In this document: positions 23,330 to 30,637 of the stretch, one piece after another
How positions within the stretch are numbered: position 1 is the first letter of the stretch
Layout: each line of letters begins with the position of its first letter
Assembly: GCA_011958945.1 (NCBI GenBank)
Contig: BLLT01000006.1
Span: forward strand, 1 to 45,015
Direction: 5' to 3'
Length of the DNA stretch: 45,015 nucleotides
From: Lachnospiraceae bacterium
GTDB lineage: Bacteria > Bacillota > Clostridia > Lachnospirales > Lachnospiraceae
Notes under the pieces: generated by a model
The model's input: the letters and a program-made list of their open reading frames with translations, nothing else
What the model was told of the DNA's origin: nothing
Databases searched by the model: none
Translations under genes and position numbers: made by a program

Positions 23330-24373
23330 ATGAAAAAGGGAACATGGAAAACGGAAGAAGGGGATTTTGGTTACCGGGTAGAGGGTGAAACTGGGGAAAA
23401 TGGGCAACAGTGGATAACTGTGACGGATTATAGAGGAACACATTCACAAGTACATGTTCCGGCTCGGATAGAAGGCCTTGCGGTAAGGGCAGTGGAAAAG
23501 AAAGCCTTTTTGAGCAGAAAGAATTTGAGGAAAGTGGTTCTTCCAGAAGGGTTGGAGGAAGTTGGCGACTGGGCGTTTGCCTATTGTACGAATCTGGAGA
23601 GCGTGTGGCTGCCAAAGAAAAGGCTGAAGCTGGGCAACCGTGTTTTCATGGAATGTCCAGGGATACGCAGGATATATACTTATGAAATGACAGGATCGGA
23701 AATTGAAAATTCTCAATCCAAAGGTTCTGCCTGCCCTGCCTCCGCAAACTTGACAGGTGCGGAAAGCTGCGAAGAAATGGGATTAAATATGGAAGCGGCA
23801 GGGGGGAAGGAAGGCGTCATGGAACAGACAGCGGCATTGCTGGCAGCGGCGGCAGTGATGCTGGATGCGGAATATTTGTTGGATGTGCAGGAGGCAGGTA
23901 CAAAGGCCTGGATACAAAAGTGGGATGCCAGGATGGCAGCCGTGATGGCAGCAGAGGATGGCGAGGGATATACGAAGATGATACTCTGCGGCGAAGAAGA
24001 TTATGGATGCAGTCTGGAAGAATTTATCAGGAATAAGCGGAAGGGGAAAGTGCGCTTGGCGCTGCTCCGCTTGCTGAATCCGTTGGGGTTGGAAGAGGAT
24101 GCCGCTGTTTTGTGGAAAGGGTATCTGCTGGCACATACGAAAGGATGTGAAACAGAAGAAACATGGGAAGTGCTGTTGGAAGAACATGGCTATGAGGAGA
24201 ATTATTTCAGGCTGTTCGCAGAAATTGGAGCATTGCGTGAGGATAACTTTGACAGTATCCTAAAGGATATGGCAGAGGGGTATGCGGAAATGAAGGCATA
24301 TTTTATCGGTTATCGTCAAAAGAATATGGAAAGTGTGGACTTTTTCGATGGGCTGTCTCTGGACGAAATATAG
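23330..24373 (+). CDS. BspA-type leucine-rich-repeat protein
   Basis: A 347-residue protein without a signal peptide. Residues about 40-120 contain BspA-like (LRR_5) repeats: VHVPARIEGLAVRAVEKKAF, LRKVVLPEGLEEVGDWAF and LESVWLPKKRLKLGNRVF. The remaining 200 residues are helical and alanine/glutamate-rich with no family I recognise. The position after the VWA-MoxR pair on the same strand suggests a substrate adaptor or structural partner for that pair, which is inference. No strong promoter is seen in the repeat-filled gap before it. Confidence 0.72.
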   Translation: MKKGTWKTEEGDFGYRVEGETGENGQQWITVTDYRGTHSQVHVPARIEGLAVRAVEKKAFLSRKNLRKVVLPEGLEEVGDWAFAYCTNLESVWLPKKRLKLGNRVFMECPGIRRIYTYEMTGSEIENSQSKGSACPASANLTGAESCEEMGLNMEAAGGKEGVMEQTAALLAAAAVMLDAEYLLDVQEAGTKAWIQKWDARMAAVMAAEDGEGYTKMILCGEEDYGCSLEEFIRNKRKGKVRLALLRLLNPLGLEEDAAVLWKGYLLAHTKGCETEETWEVLLEEHGYEENYFRLFAEIGALREDNFDSILKDMAEGYAEMKAYFIGYRQKNMESVDFFDGLSLDEI

Positions 24374-24453
24374 AGAAAGTTCTAAAGTGTTTAAAGGGAG
24401 ACCGTTTGGATATATGAAGAATAGCATATGGGAAACAGGGATAGGAGGACTCC

Positions 24454-24675
24454 ATGGCAGAGGAAAGGTTAATTGATGATATTTTAAAGCATTTGGATAG
24501 CGAGACGAAAATGGGTGTGATGCGGATGAGCGTAGAAATGGACGAAAAAAGCGATAAGCAGGTTCAAGTGTCGCATAAGTGCTGCCGTATGTACGGGCGG
24601 CCCGCCAACGAAACGGTAGGGCTGCTGGACAGCTATACCGATTTGAACGCTGGAAGGCCGGACAATGAAAAATGA
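24454..24675 (+). CDS. Small hypothetical protein (73 residues)
   Basis: A short soluble protein: MAEERLIDDILKHLD..., with an acidic N-terminal helix, an HKCC pair and a polar C-terminus. No family is recognised. Support comes from a clear AGGAGG five bases before the ATG and from its place at the end of the plus-strand MutS-VWA-MoxR-LRR gene row. It ends 17 bp from the convergent SIS gene. Confidence 0.6.
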   Translation: MAEERLIDDILKHLDSETKMGVMRMSVEMDEKSDKQVQVSHKCCRMYGRPANETVGLLDSYTDLNAGRPDNEK

Positions 24676-24691
24676 ATACATAACCGTCATG

Positions 24692-25432
24692 TTACATATA
24701 ATGAATCTGTTCTTTGTACTTTTCGAAAAGGGTTTTATTGAATTCTTCTCCGCCGTCTACATTGGCACTATGGAAAATAGGGGGCTCGATGCCCATTTCC
24801 AGCAGATATTCCACGGTACGTACGACCAACATATTAACGATGGTACATCCCACGGCGCTGGAGGTGGGGGCGATTTTCTGGTTCATGCCCGGCAGCAGGA
24901 TGCTGGAATCTTCGAAATCCCCGCAATTATCAATGACAATATCACAAACTTCAAACAATTTTTTCCCGCTTTTGTGCCTGCTGGTTACGCCGTTTGTATA
25001 CTCCATATTGGTGAGGGCTGCAGTGAAAACGCCCATTTCTCTTGCCTTGACAGCCATTTCAATGGCTGCCGTATTGCGCCCGGAAACGGAATGGAGCAAC
25101 AGGAAATCCCCTTCCCCGATGGGTGTATGTTTTAAAATCACTTCCGGATAACCATCAAGCTTTTCCATAGTGGAGGTCTGTGTCACAGGGCGGGTATTCA
25201 GCATAAATTCCGAAGGCAGGATAGCGTTTAACACTGCCAGCCCTCCGGTGCGGTAAAAAAGCTCCTGTGCCAGAATCCCCGCATGGGATGCGCCAAAGGC
25301 AAAAACACAGTGTTTGGCGGCGATGGTTTCAGCCATTTTTTTAGCACAGGTATCCATGGACTCCCACTGGGTATCCTTGACCCTTCTTAAAATGTCCTGT
25401 ACATGTTCCAAATAATCAAAACTCATACTCAT
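24692..25432 (-). CDS. SIS-domain sugar isomerase-like protein
   Basis: A 246-residue protein with a sugar-isomerase (SIS) fold: FAFGASHAGILAQELFYRTGG binds a phosphosugar, and LLLHSVSGRNTAAIEMA supplies the second SIS motif. It belongs to the UPF0309/phosphoheptose-isomerase-like group. Its ATG overlaps the stop codon of the upstream PRD regulator by one base (TAATG), and AGGAGG lies inside that gene's end, so the two are translationally coupled. Neighbouring Ula-type PTS genes suggest it acts on the imported sugar phosphate. The substrate cannot be told from sequence. Confidence 0.85.
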   Translation of the reverse strand: MSMSFDYLEHVQDILRRVKDTQWESMDTCAKKMAETIAAKHCVFAFGASHAGILAQELFYRTGGLAVLNAILPSEFMLNTRPVTQTSTMEKLDGYPEVILKHTPIGEGDFLLLHSVSGRNTAAIEMAVKAREMGVFTAALTNMEYTNGVTSRHKSGKKLFEVCDIVIDNCGDFEDSSILLPGMNQKIAPTSSAVGCTIVNMLVVRTVEYLLEMGIEPPIFHSANVDGGEEFNKTLFEKYKEQIHYM

Positions 25433-27435
25433 TATAGAATTCCTCCTGATATTATATTTTTTATAAAGGAAAGCAGTTCCTTACGATTTGGTATTTGCGC
25501 CATGCGGGCGCGGTAAACGGGGTCGCCAAGCAGATCCATTAGCGTAAACACATCTTGAATATGTTCATTTTGCCTGGGAACGGCCATGCAAATGCACCAG
25601 GATACCGGGTCATTTTTGTCATGCCCGAAGCAAACCGGGTTTTTGAGCCGCAAAAGCGACAGGCCGAAAAAGTGTACACCATCCTTAGGGTCGGCATGAG
25701 CCAGCGCTACGCCAGGGCAATAGACGAAATAGGCGCCATTGGTTTCACAGGATTGAATCATGGCATTTGTGTACCGGGAATCAATACTCCCGTCCATAAG
25801 GAGTGGTGTGCTGCTTTTGGAGATAACCTCTTTCCAATCCTGGCAGGCCACATCCAGCAGGATATTTTCCTCCTTTAGGAGAAACGGGATGCTTTTGGCC
25901 GTTTCTGCCAGCGGGGAAGCCAGAATGGGCTGTTTTTTCCGGCGGCTGATGCCGATAAAAATTTTCTGAAGCCGTATGATATCCTCATCTTCCAGCATGG
26001 GGGATACTTTGACCCATGTGTCCTCGGGTTCGCTTAAGGAAACCGTGGATAAAATGAAATCGTAATCATATATTTTCTTTACATCCGCCAGTTTGTGGTT
26101 GGATGTAACGGCCAGAATGCGGATGTTAAAAAAGTTTTTCAGCTGTTCTGCCAGAAAATTAGCGGTTCCAATGCCCGTATGGCATACAAGGATAACGCCG
26201 GGGGGCAGGTTGTCTTCATAATGGCGGTCAATGGCTACGACGAGGTAAATTAAAATCAAAGCAATATCATCTTTGCTGTAACTCCGGCCGGAAGCGCTTT
26301 CCAGGACAGAGATGTGGCGGCAAATCAGCTGGTAGATATCAGGATACTCTTCAATCATCTGCCCGGTATAATCATTTTCCAAAAATATTCCTTTTTCATG
26401 AGCCTTATCGATATCACGTAGATGGTTTTCCAGCTGGTCTACAATTTTTGCGTCCTGATGGACGGGGATGGAGATATCGTGGCTTATTTTTATAAGAAAG
26501 CTGTTTAACGCAACATGCAGACGGACATCCCATGCATTTTCAAGGCCAGGATGGTGGTAAAAACGGCTTTGTCTGAACTGGGAAGCCAAAAAGCAGATTT
26601 CGGCTTCGTTGTAAGTGAAATGATAGAGGATGGAAAGATGCCTGAGAATATGTGCGGACAATTCCCCGGCTTCCATATTTCCCAAAGAATTAAACGGCAG
26701 TGTTTCTTCTATCATTTCTCCTTGGCATAACCTGCCAACAGTCAGGGAGAGAACGAAAATCATTTCATCGAATCTGGTATCGGTTACTTCCAAATCATAG
26801 GTTTCCTCCGCCTCCAAAAGGAGTGTGCGTATTTCCGGAAAGTAACTTTCCAGATTCCATTCGTCATAAAGGAATCGTTCATATATATTCACTTCCCTCC
26901 GCAAAGAAAAGGTGGAACCCATGGAAGAGCGGACAAGCCTTAGGATGATCTCCCTTCTTTGAAGTTCACCGACTTCGATGCGATACCCCTTGTTCATGGA
27001 AGGGGCGAAACGGATACCATACTCTGAAAGGTAACGTTTTACTTGTTCAATATCCTTTAATAAGGTAGTCCGGCTGACGTTAAGCTTTTCCGACAGTTCA
27101 AAAAGATTACAGTAGTCATTGCTGGCCAGAAGAAGGAGGAAAAGGAGCTGCCCTCGTTCATCCGGGGAGAGTTTGTAAAAATAGAATTCATTGTCCACAG
27201 CAGCTTCCAGGAGGAGGCCGCTTTCCGAAGAATCCCCGGTAAACGAAATCCCTCCATTGGATATATCCAGGCTGGCGGACAGATTTTGCTCTTTCAGGAA
27301 ATCCTGTATGGACTGTATGTAATTCCGTATGGAACGGGTACTGACGCCAAGACGGGATGCCAAATCTTCATAATGGAAAAACTGTCCGGGAGAGTTTAAA
27401 AGTATGGCGAGAAGTTTGCTTGTCTGTCTGTTCAT
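25432..27435 (-). CDS. PRD-domain transcriptional regulator with EIIB- and EIIA-like domains
   Basis: A 667-residue PTS-controlled activator of the MtlR/LicR/ManR type. In order: an HTH_11 start (FHYEDLASRLGVSTRSIRNY), a second HTH (LFELSEKLNVSRTTLLKDIE), two PTS regulation domains, an EIIB-like domain (VCHTGIGTANFLAEQL, about residue 410) and a C-terminal EIIA-like domain with phospho-acceptor His in PGVALAHADP. Phosphorylation by HPr and the PTS enzymes would tune activity to sugar supply. Its EIIA part closely resembles the separate EIIA gene across the divergent promoter region (KNPVCF and ALAHA in both), indicating co-evolution or duplication. The start has AAAGGAG about 11 bp upstream. 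Confidence 0.9.
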   Translation of the reverse strand: MNRQTSKLLAILLNSPGQFFHYEDLASRLGVSTRSIRNYIQSIQDFLKEQNLSASLDISNGGISFTGDSSESGLLLEAAVDNEFYFYKLSPDERGQLLFLLLLASNDYCNLFELSEKLNVSRTTLLKDIEQVKRYLSEYGIRFAPSMNKGYRIEVGELQRREIILRLVRSSMGSTFSLRREVNIYERFLYDEWNLESYFPEIRTLLLEAEETYDLEVTDTRFDEMIFVLSLTVGRLCQGEMIEETLPFNSLGNMEAGELSAHILRHLSILYHFTYNEAEICFLASQFRQSRFYHHPGLENAWDVRLHVALNSFLIKISHDISIPVHQDAKIVDQLENHLRDIDKAHEKGIFLENDYTGQMIEEYPDIYQLICRHISVLESASGRSYSKDDIALILIYLVVAIDRHYEDNLPPGVILVCHTGIGTANFLAEQLKNFFNIRILAVTSNHKLADVKKIYDYDFILSTVSLSEPEDTWVKVSPMLEDEDIIRLQKIFIGISRRKKQPILASPLAETAKSIPFLLKEENILLDVACQDWKEVISKSSTPLLMDGSIDSRYTNAMIQSCETNGAYFVYCPGVALAHADPKDGVHFFGLSLLRLKNPVCFGHDKNDPVSWCICMAVPRQNEHIQDVFTLMDLLGDPVYRARMAQIPNRKELLSFIKNIISGGIL

Positions 27436-27451
27436 AATATAAAAGTCTCCT

Positions 27452-27493
27452 TTCCCAGTTTAATTTCGTTGTTGTTCCCAGTTTAGTTTCATT
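27452..27493. promoter_or_regulatory. Twin direct repeats in the divergent PTS control region
   Basis: TTCCCAGTTTAATTTCGTT (27452-27470) and TTCCCAGTTTAGTTTCATT (27475-27493) are 19-bp direct repeats with two differences, 23 bp apart, between the PRD regulator and the PTS genes. The spacing of about two helix turns suits cooperative binding of the PRD regulator. An inverted repeat GTTTC...GAAAC at 27528-27548 lies further in. Confidence 0.55.
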
Positions 27494-27622
27494 ATAACGA
27501 AGCCCCAAAAGGGGAGGAAGACAAGATTGTTTCCAAACCTGTTGAAACATTGTGAACTATGCAGCATGAATCTGAAGTGCTATGCTGAATATACAAAAAA
27601 TATGATAAAGGAGGTCTTATCT

Positions 27623-28099
27623 TTGGAGAACATTTTGAACGAAAGCCATATACGCATCAGGGAAGAGGCGCGGGATTGGGAAGGGGCAATCCGCAGGGCC
27701 GGTGAAGTCCTGGTGCAGGCCGGGAGCATTAAGCCTGGCTATATTGATAAAATGATACGTTCGGTCAAAGAACTTGGCCCCTATATCGTGATTATGCCCG
27801 GATTTGCACTGGCACATGCAGCTCCCTGTGAGGACGTGATAAAAAGTGATATTGCCCTTATTACGTTGAAAAATCCGGTTTGCTTTGAAAGCCCCAATGA
27901 TCCTGTGTCCGTAGTGCTGTGTTTAGGATGCACGGACAGCAGTTCCCATCTGGATATGCTGTCGGTCATTGCAGAACTTTTGATGGAAGAAGACCGTATC
28001 CCGGAAATTGCAAAAGCGGGCAGTACAAAAGAAGTGATTGAGGTATTAACAGGGGGTATCGCCTCAAAGGAAGAGGAAAGAGAGGCCGGGAGGCTATAA
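27623..28099 (+). CDS. PTS EIIA component, ascorbate (UlaC) type
   Basis: A 158-residue cytoplasmic phosphocarrier that moves phosphate from HPr to EIIB. The active-site His is in PGFALAHAAP; RAGEVLVQAGSIKPGYIDKM and KNPVCFESPNDPVS fit the mannitol/fructose-fold UlaC/SgaA group. TTG 27623 is chosen as start: AAAGGAGG lies 8 bp upstream, and the resulting length equals the family's. The in-frame ATG at 27602 has no ribosome binding site and would include the Shine-Dalgarno in its coding part. First gene of the EIIA-EIIB-EIIC operon. Confidence 0.88.
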   Translation: MENILNESHIRIREEARDWEGAIRRAGEVLVQAGSIKPGYIDKMIRSVKELGPYIVIMPGFALAHAAPCEDVIKSDIALITLKNPVCFESPNDPVSVVLCLGCTDSSSHLDMLSVIAELLMEEDRIPEIAKAGSTKEVIEVLTGGIASKEEEREAGRL

Positions 28100-28126
28100 A
28101 AACGGAAAGGAAGGAGAAAGACGGGA

Positions 28127-28408
28127 ATGATAAAAATTCAGACGGTTTGCGGATTTGGATGCGGTTCATCGTTGTTCCTGAAAATGAAAATTCAGGATAT
28201 TTTAAAGGAAAACAATCTGGAGGCGGAGGTTTTTTGCGGGGATATCGGTACTTGTATTTCCACTCCCTGTGATGTTATCTTCACTTCGGAAGAACTGGCC
28301 GGGCGGATTAAAGACCGCAGCAAAGTTCCGGTTGTGACGATTGGGAGTTTTGTCAATAAAAAAGAGGTTACGGCAAAAACATTGGAATTTTTCCAGAGTT
28401 TAGAGTAA
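28127..28408 (+). CDS. PTS EIIB component, ascorbate/lactose-type (UlaB-like)
   Basis: A 93-residue EIIB. The phospho-cysteine loop is CGFGCGSSL near the N-terminus after a short beta strand (IKIQTV), as in UlaB/SgaB. It accepts phosphate from EIIA and passes it to the sugar at EIIC. AAGGAGA precedes the ATG. The gene lies 27 bp after the EIIA gene and 86 bp before EIIC. Confidence 0.88.
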   Translation: MIKIQTVCGFGCGSSLFLKMKIQDILKENNLEAEVFCGDIGTCISTPCDVIFTSEELAGRIKDRSKVPVVTIGSFVNKKEVTAKTLEFFQSLE

Positions 28409-28494
28409 TCGGAGTGCCTGGAAAACAGGCGGATTGGGGATAAAGAAATTAAGGCCGATAAATATCGGCACTGATAGAAAGGAAAGGTTTTTTT

Positions 28495-29766
28495 ATGGCT
28501 ATACTTAATTTTATTATCAATGAAATATTCGGGCAGGGGGCTATTTTCCTGGCTTTGATTGCAATGATTGGTTTGATTTTGCAGAAGAAGTCTTTCAGCG
28601 AAATCGTGAGGGGAACGATGATGACGGCTATCGGGTTTTTCGTATTATCTCAGGGGACCGGAATTATCACGGGCAATTCCATTAACGGTTTAGCCGCAGC
28701 GTTTAATACTATGATGCCTACGGCGAACGGGAAACCGGATGTGGATATGTCAGGTTTCGGAACGCAGATAGGTATTGTAATGCTGGTTGCATTTGCATTC
28801 AATCTGTTGTTTGCGCGTTTTACTAAATGGAAATCCGTTTTCCTTACCGGGCATATGCTGTATTGGTTCCCCTATGTATTCATTGCAGCCGGGGTGGATG
28901 CGGGATTAACAGGCGGCAAGCTGATTGTGCTGGCAACCATTTTTACAGGTGCATATATGGTAATTTCGCCTAACCTGATGCGGCCTTTGGTGAAGGAGGT
29001 AACCGGGGACGACAGCTTTACGATTGGCCATCCTACAACAGTCCTTTCTCTTATTTCCGGTTATTTGGGCAAGTTAATCGGTAATAAGGAAAAGTCTACG
29101 GAAGATATCAAATTCCCGAAAGCATTGGGGTTCTTGCGTGAAGTATCCATTACAGGATCTATTGTAATTTGTCTGACCTATATTGTTATGTTCTTTATTT
29201 TAAAGATAAACTGTTTTGCGCCTGCAGAAGTATGGGGGTATGCAGGGGGAACAACGGGAATTTTCACTTATATCTTTACGCAGTCCATTTATTTTGGCGT
29301 CGGTGTTACTGTTATGCTTCTGGGTGTGCGTATGTTGATTGGGGAAATCGTTCCGGCTTTCAAGGGTATTGCGGAAAAGGTGGTGCCCGGTGCGATTCCG
29401 GCTTTGGACTGCCCGGTTATCTTTGACTGTGCGCCTAATGCGCTGATTATTGGCTTTATCGTGGCTATGATTACTTCTACGATTACGATTGTATTGACGG
29501 CGGGGATGTTCCCTACGGTTATCATTCCGCTTACCTTTACTTGTTTCTTTGAAATTGGGTGTGCTTCCGTTATTGGGAATGCTACCGGCGGTATCAGGGG
29601 ATGTGTCGTGGGGGCGGCGCTTAGCGGCATTATTATGGTATTCCTGGTAGGGTTTGGTTCTTATTTCTTTGGGAATACGATTAATAATTGGATGCTGGTG
29701 TATGGCGGACAGGATTTCTCTTTATGGGGGATTATTGAAGGGTTGATTGCTAGGATTATTTCTTAG
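28495..29766 (+). CDS. ulaA: PTS EIIC permease, ascorbate (UlaA/SgaT) family
   Basis: A 423-residue polytopic membrane permease with about ten hydrophobic segments. N-terminal FGQGAIFLALIAMIGLILQKK, GTMMTAIGFFVLSQGTG and the LTGHMLYWFPYVFIAAGVD loop are characteristic of the UlaA family. Family members import L-ascorbate with phosphorylation, but many in gut Firmicutes have other substrates. No ulaD/E/F-type ascorbate genes lie here, and the linked enzyme is an SIS isomerase, so the substrate is open. Length is a little below the 460 residues of E. coli UlaA. Confidence 0.88.
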   Translation: MAILNFIINEIFGQGAIFLALIAMIGLILQKKSFSEIVRGTMMTAIGFFVLSQGTGIITGNSINGLAAAFNTMMPTANGKPDVDMSGFGTQIGIVMLVAFAFNLLFARFTKWKSVFLTGHMLYWFPYVFIAAGVDAGLTGGKLIVLATIFTGAYMVISPNLMRPLVKEVTGDDSFTIGHPTTVLSLISGYLGKLIGNKEKSTEDIKFPKALGFLREVSITGSIVICLTYIVMFFILKINCFAPAEVWGYAGGTTGIFTYIFTQSIYFGVGVTVMLLGVRMLIGEIVPAFKGIAEKVVPGAIPALDCPVIFDCAPNALIIGFIVAMITSTITIVLTAGMFPTVIIPLTFTCFFEIGCASVIGNATGGIRGCVVGAALSGIIMVFLVGFGSYFFGNTINNWMLVYGGQDFSLWGIIEGLIARIIS

Positions 29767-29768
29767 TA

Positions 29769-29804
29769 TAGAGGACTGAGAATAGAGGACTGAGAATAGA
29801 GGAC
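29769..29804 (+). repeat. 14-bp tandem repeat after the EIIC gene
   Basis: TAGAGGACTGAGAA occurs twice in full and once in part (TAGAGGAC), directly before the large palindrome. The unit could be a duplication left by repeat insertion or slippage. Confidence 0.85.
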
Positions 29805-30135
29805 GGGAAATCAATTTTCAGTGGCAGCACAGGGGCCGGCGCCCTTTGGGGCAGTGGCCTGGCTGCACGAGGGTGGGTTTTTCGACTAGGCAAAAAAAGC
29901 AGATTTCACTAATGAAATGGTTGTAGGAATTGGAATGCGGACGGGTCAGAAGCACGGGCATCCTTGCCCTGGCTTCTTGAAAACGCCATCCATGGCGTTT
30001 TCCCCCTGGGTATTGGCCATTTCATAAGTGAAATTTCTGCTTTTTTTGCAATAGTCGCAAAACCCATCCCTGTGCAGCCAGGCCACTGCCCCAAAGGGTG
30101 TCGGCCCCTGTGCTGCCACTGAAAATTGATTTCCC
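29805..30135. repeat. 331-bp near-perfect palindrome (large foldback element)
   Basis: The left arm (about 29805-29920) and right arm (about 30015-30135) are inverted copies with few mismatches, opening with GGGAAATCAATTTTCAGTGG on the left and its complement on the right. The loop of about 94 bases holds further stems, AGAAGC...GCTTCT and AAAACGCCAT/ATGGCGTTTT. No protein is encoded with a ribosome binding site. As RNA this would be a very stable hairpin of over 100 bp; as DNA it resembles a foldback MITE. No target duplication is obvious at the edges. Confidence 0.85.
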
Positions 30136-30202
30136 TGGGGGGTGGAGGGAGGTAGGATGAACTGGAAGGTGAGGATGGCTAGGGAAGGGCTAGGGAAGAG
30201 TT

Positions 30203-30362
30203 GTAACAGTTTAGCCCAGGACTTTGCATTTGCTGCAAAGTAGGACTTTTAAAAAAGTCCGTACCAATGTGTAAATGTGACAAGGAATCCGGCCTTTTGC
30301 CGTAGGCAAAACTCAAAATGGACGGATTTCGTAACAGGGAAGCCGAAAGGCTGAACTGTTAC
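30203..30362. mobile_element. 160-bp MITE-like element with 14-bp terminal inverted repeats
   Basis: The left end GTAACAGTTTAGCC (family B, 30203) and right end GGCTGAACTGTTAC (family A, 30362) are inverted repeats with one mismatch in 14. Inside are hairpins ACTTTGCA/TGCAAAGT and GGACTTTT/AAAAGTCC. No coding frame. Ends shared with repeats at 1, 15779, 16616 and 17930 show a family mobilised or copied around the genome. No clear target-site duplication was found. Confidence 0.65.
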
Positions 30363-30637
30363 AAGAACTGGGGGAGAACTGGGGGGTGGCTTGACGGGGG
30401 AATTGTGGCTGTGATAAACTTTTTGGTATGTAGGGGAGTGGTTTGGGGATGGAAAATCGGATATTTTTGGATTTGTTTCTGTGGGCAATGAGGCGGGCGG
30501 CCGTATTGGTGCGGATTCTTGGAGGTTGCCGTAAGGAATAGGTAGTAGGCAGTCTGTTTTCTGGGGAATTAAATTTTATGTTGTGTGGTTTGGGATGGAT
30601 GTTGGATGGGATGATTGTTAGTGAAGGGGATGCGCCG
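30363..30637. other. Non-coding tract before the histidine kinase
   Basis: No supported gene. G-rich on the plus strand. It must contain the promoter of the sensor operon, but no convincing -35/-10 pair stands out. Confidence 0.5.

Noticed and set aside
24665-25135. Plus-strand frame opposite the SIS gene
   Set aside because: No ribosome binding site and no protein-family features; the minus-strand SIS protein explains the region.
27436-27622. Sigma-54 promoter for the PTS operon, as seen with LevR-type regulators
   Set aside because: No TGGCAC-N5-TTGC motif is present and the PRD regulator lacks a sigma-54 activator domain.
29909-30094. Short minus-strand frame inside the large palindrome
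   Set aside because: It spans the loop and part of both arms with no ribosome binding site; the structure, not a protein, explains the sequence.
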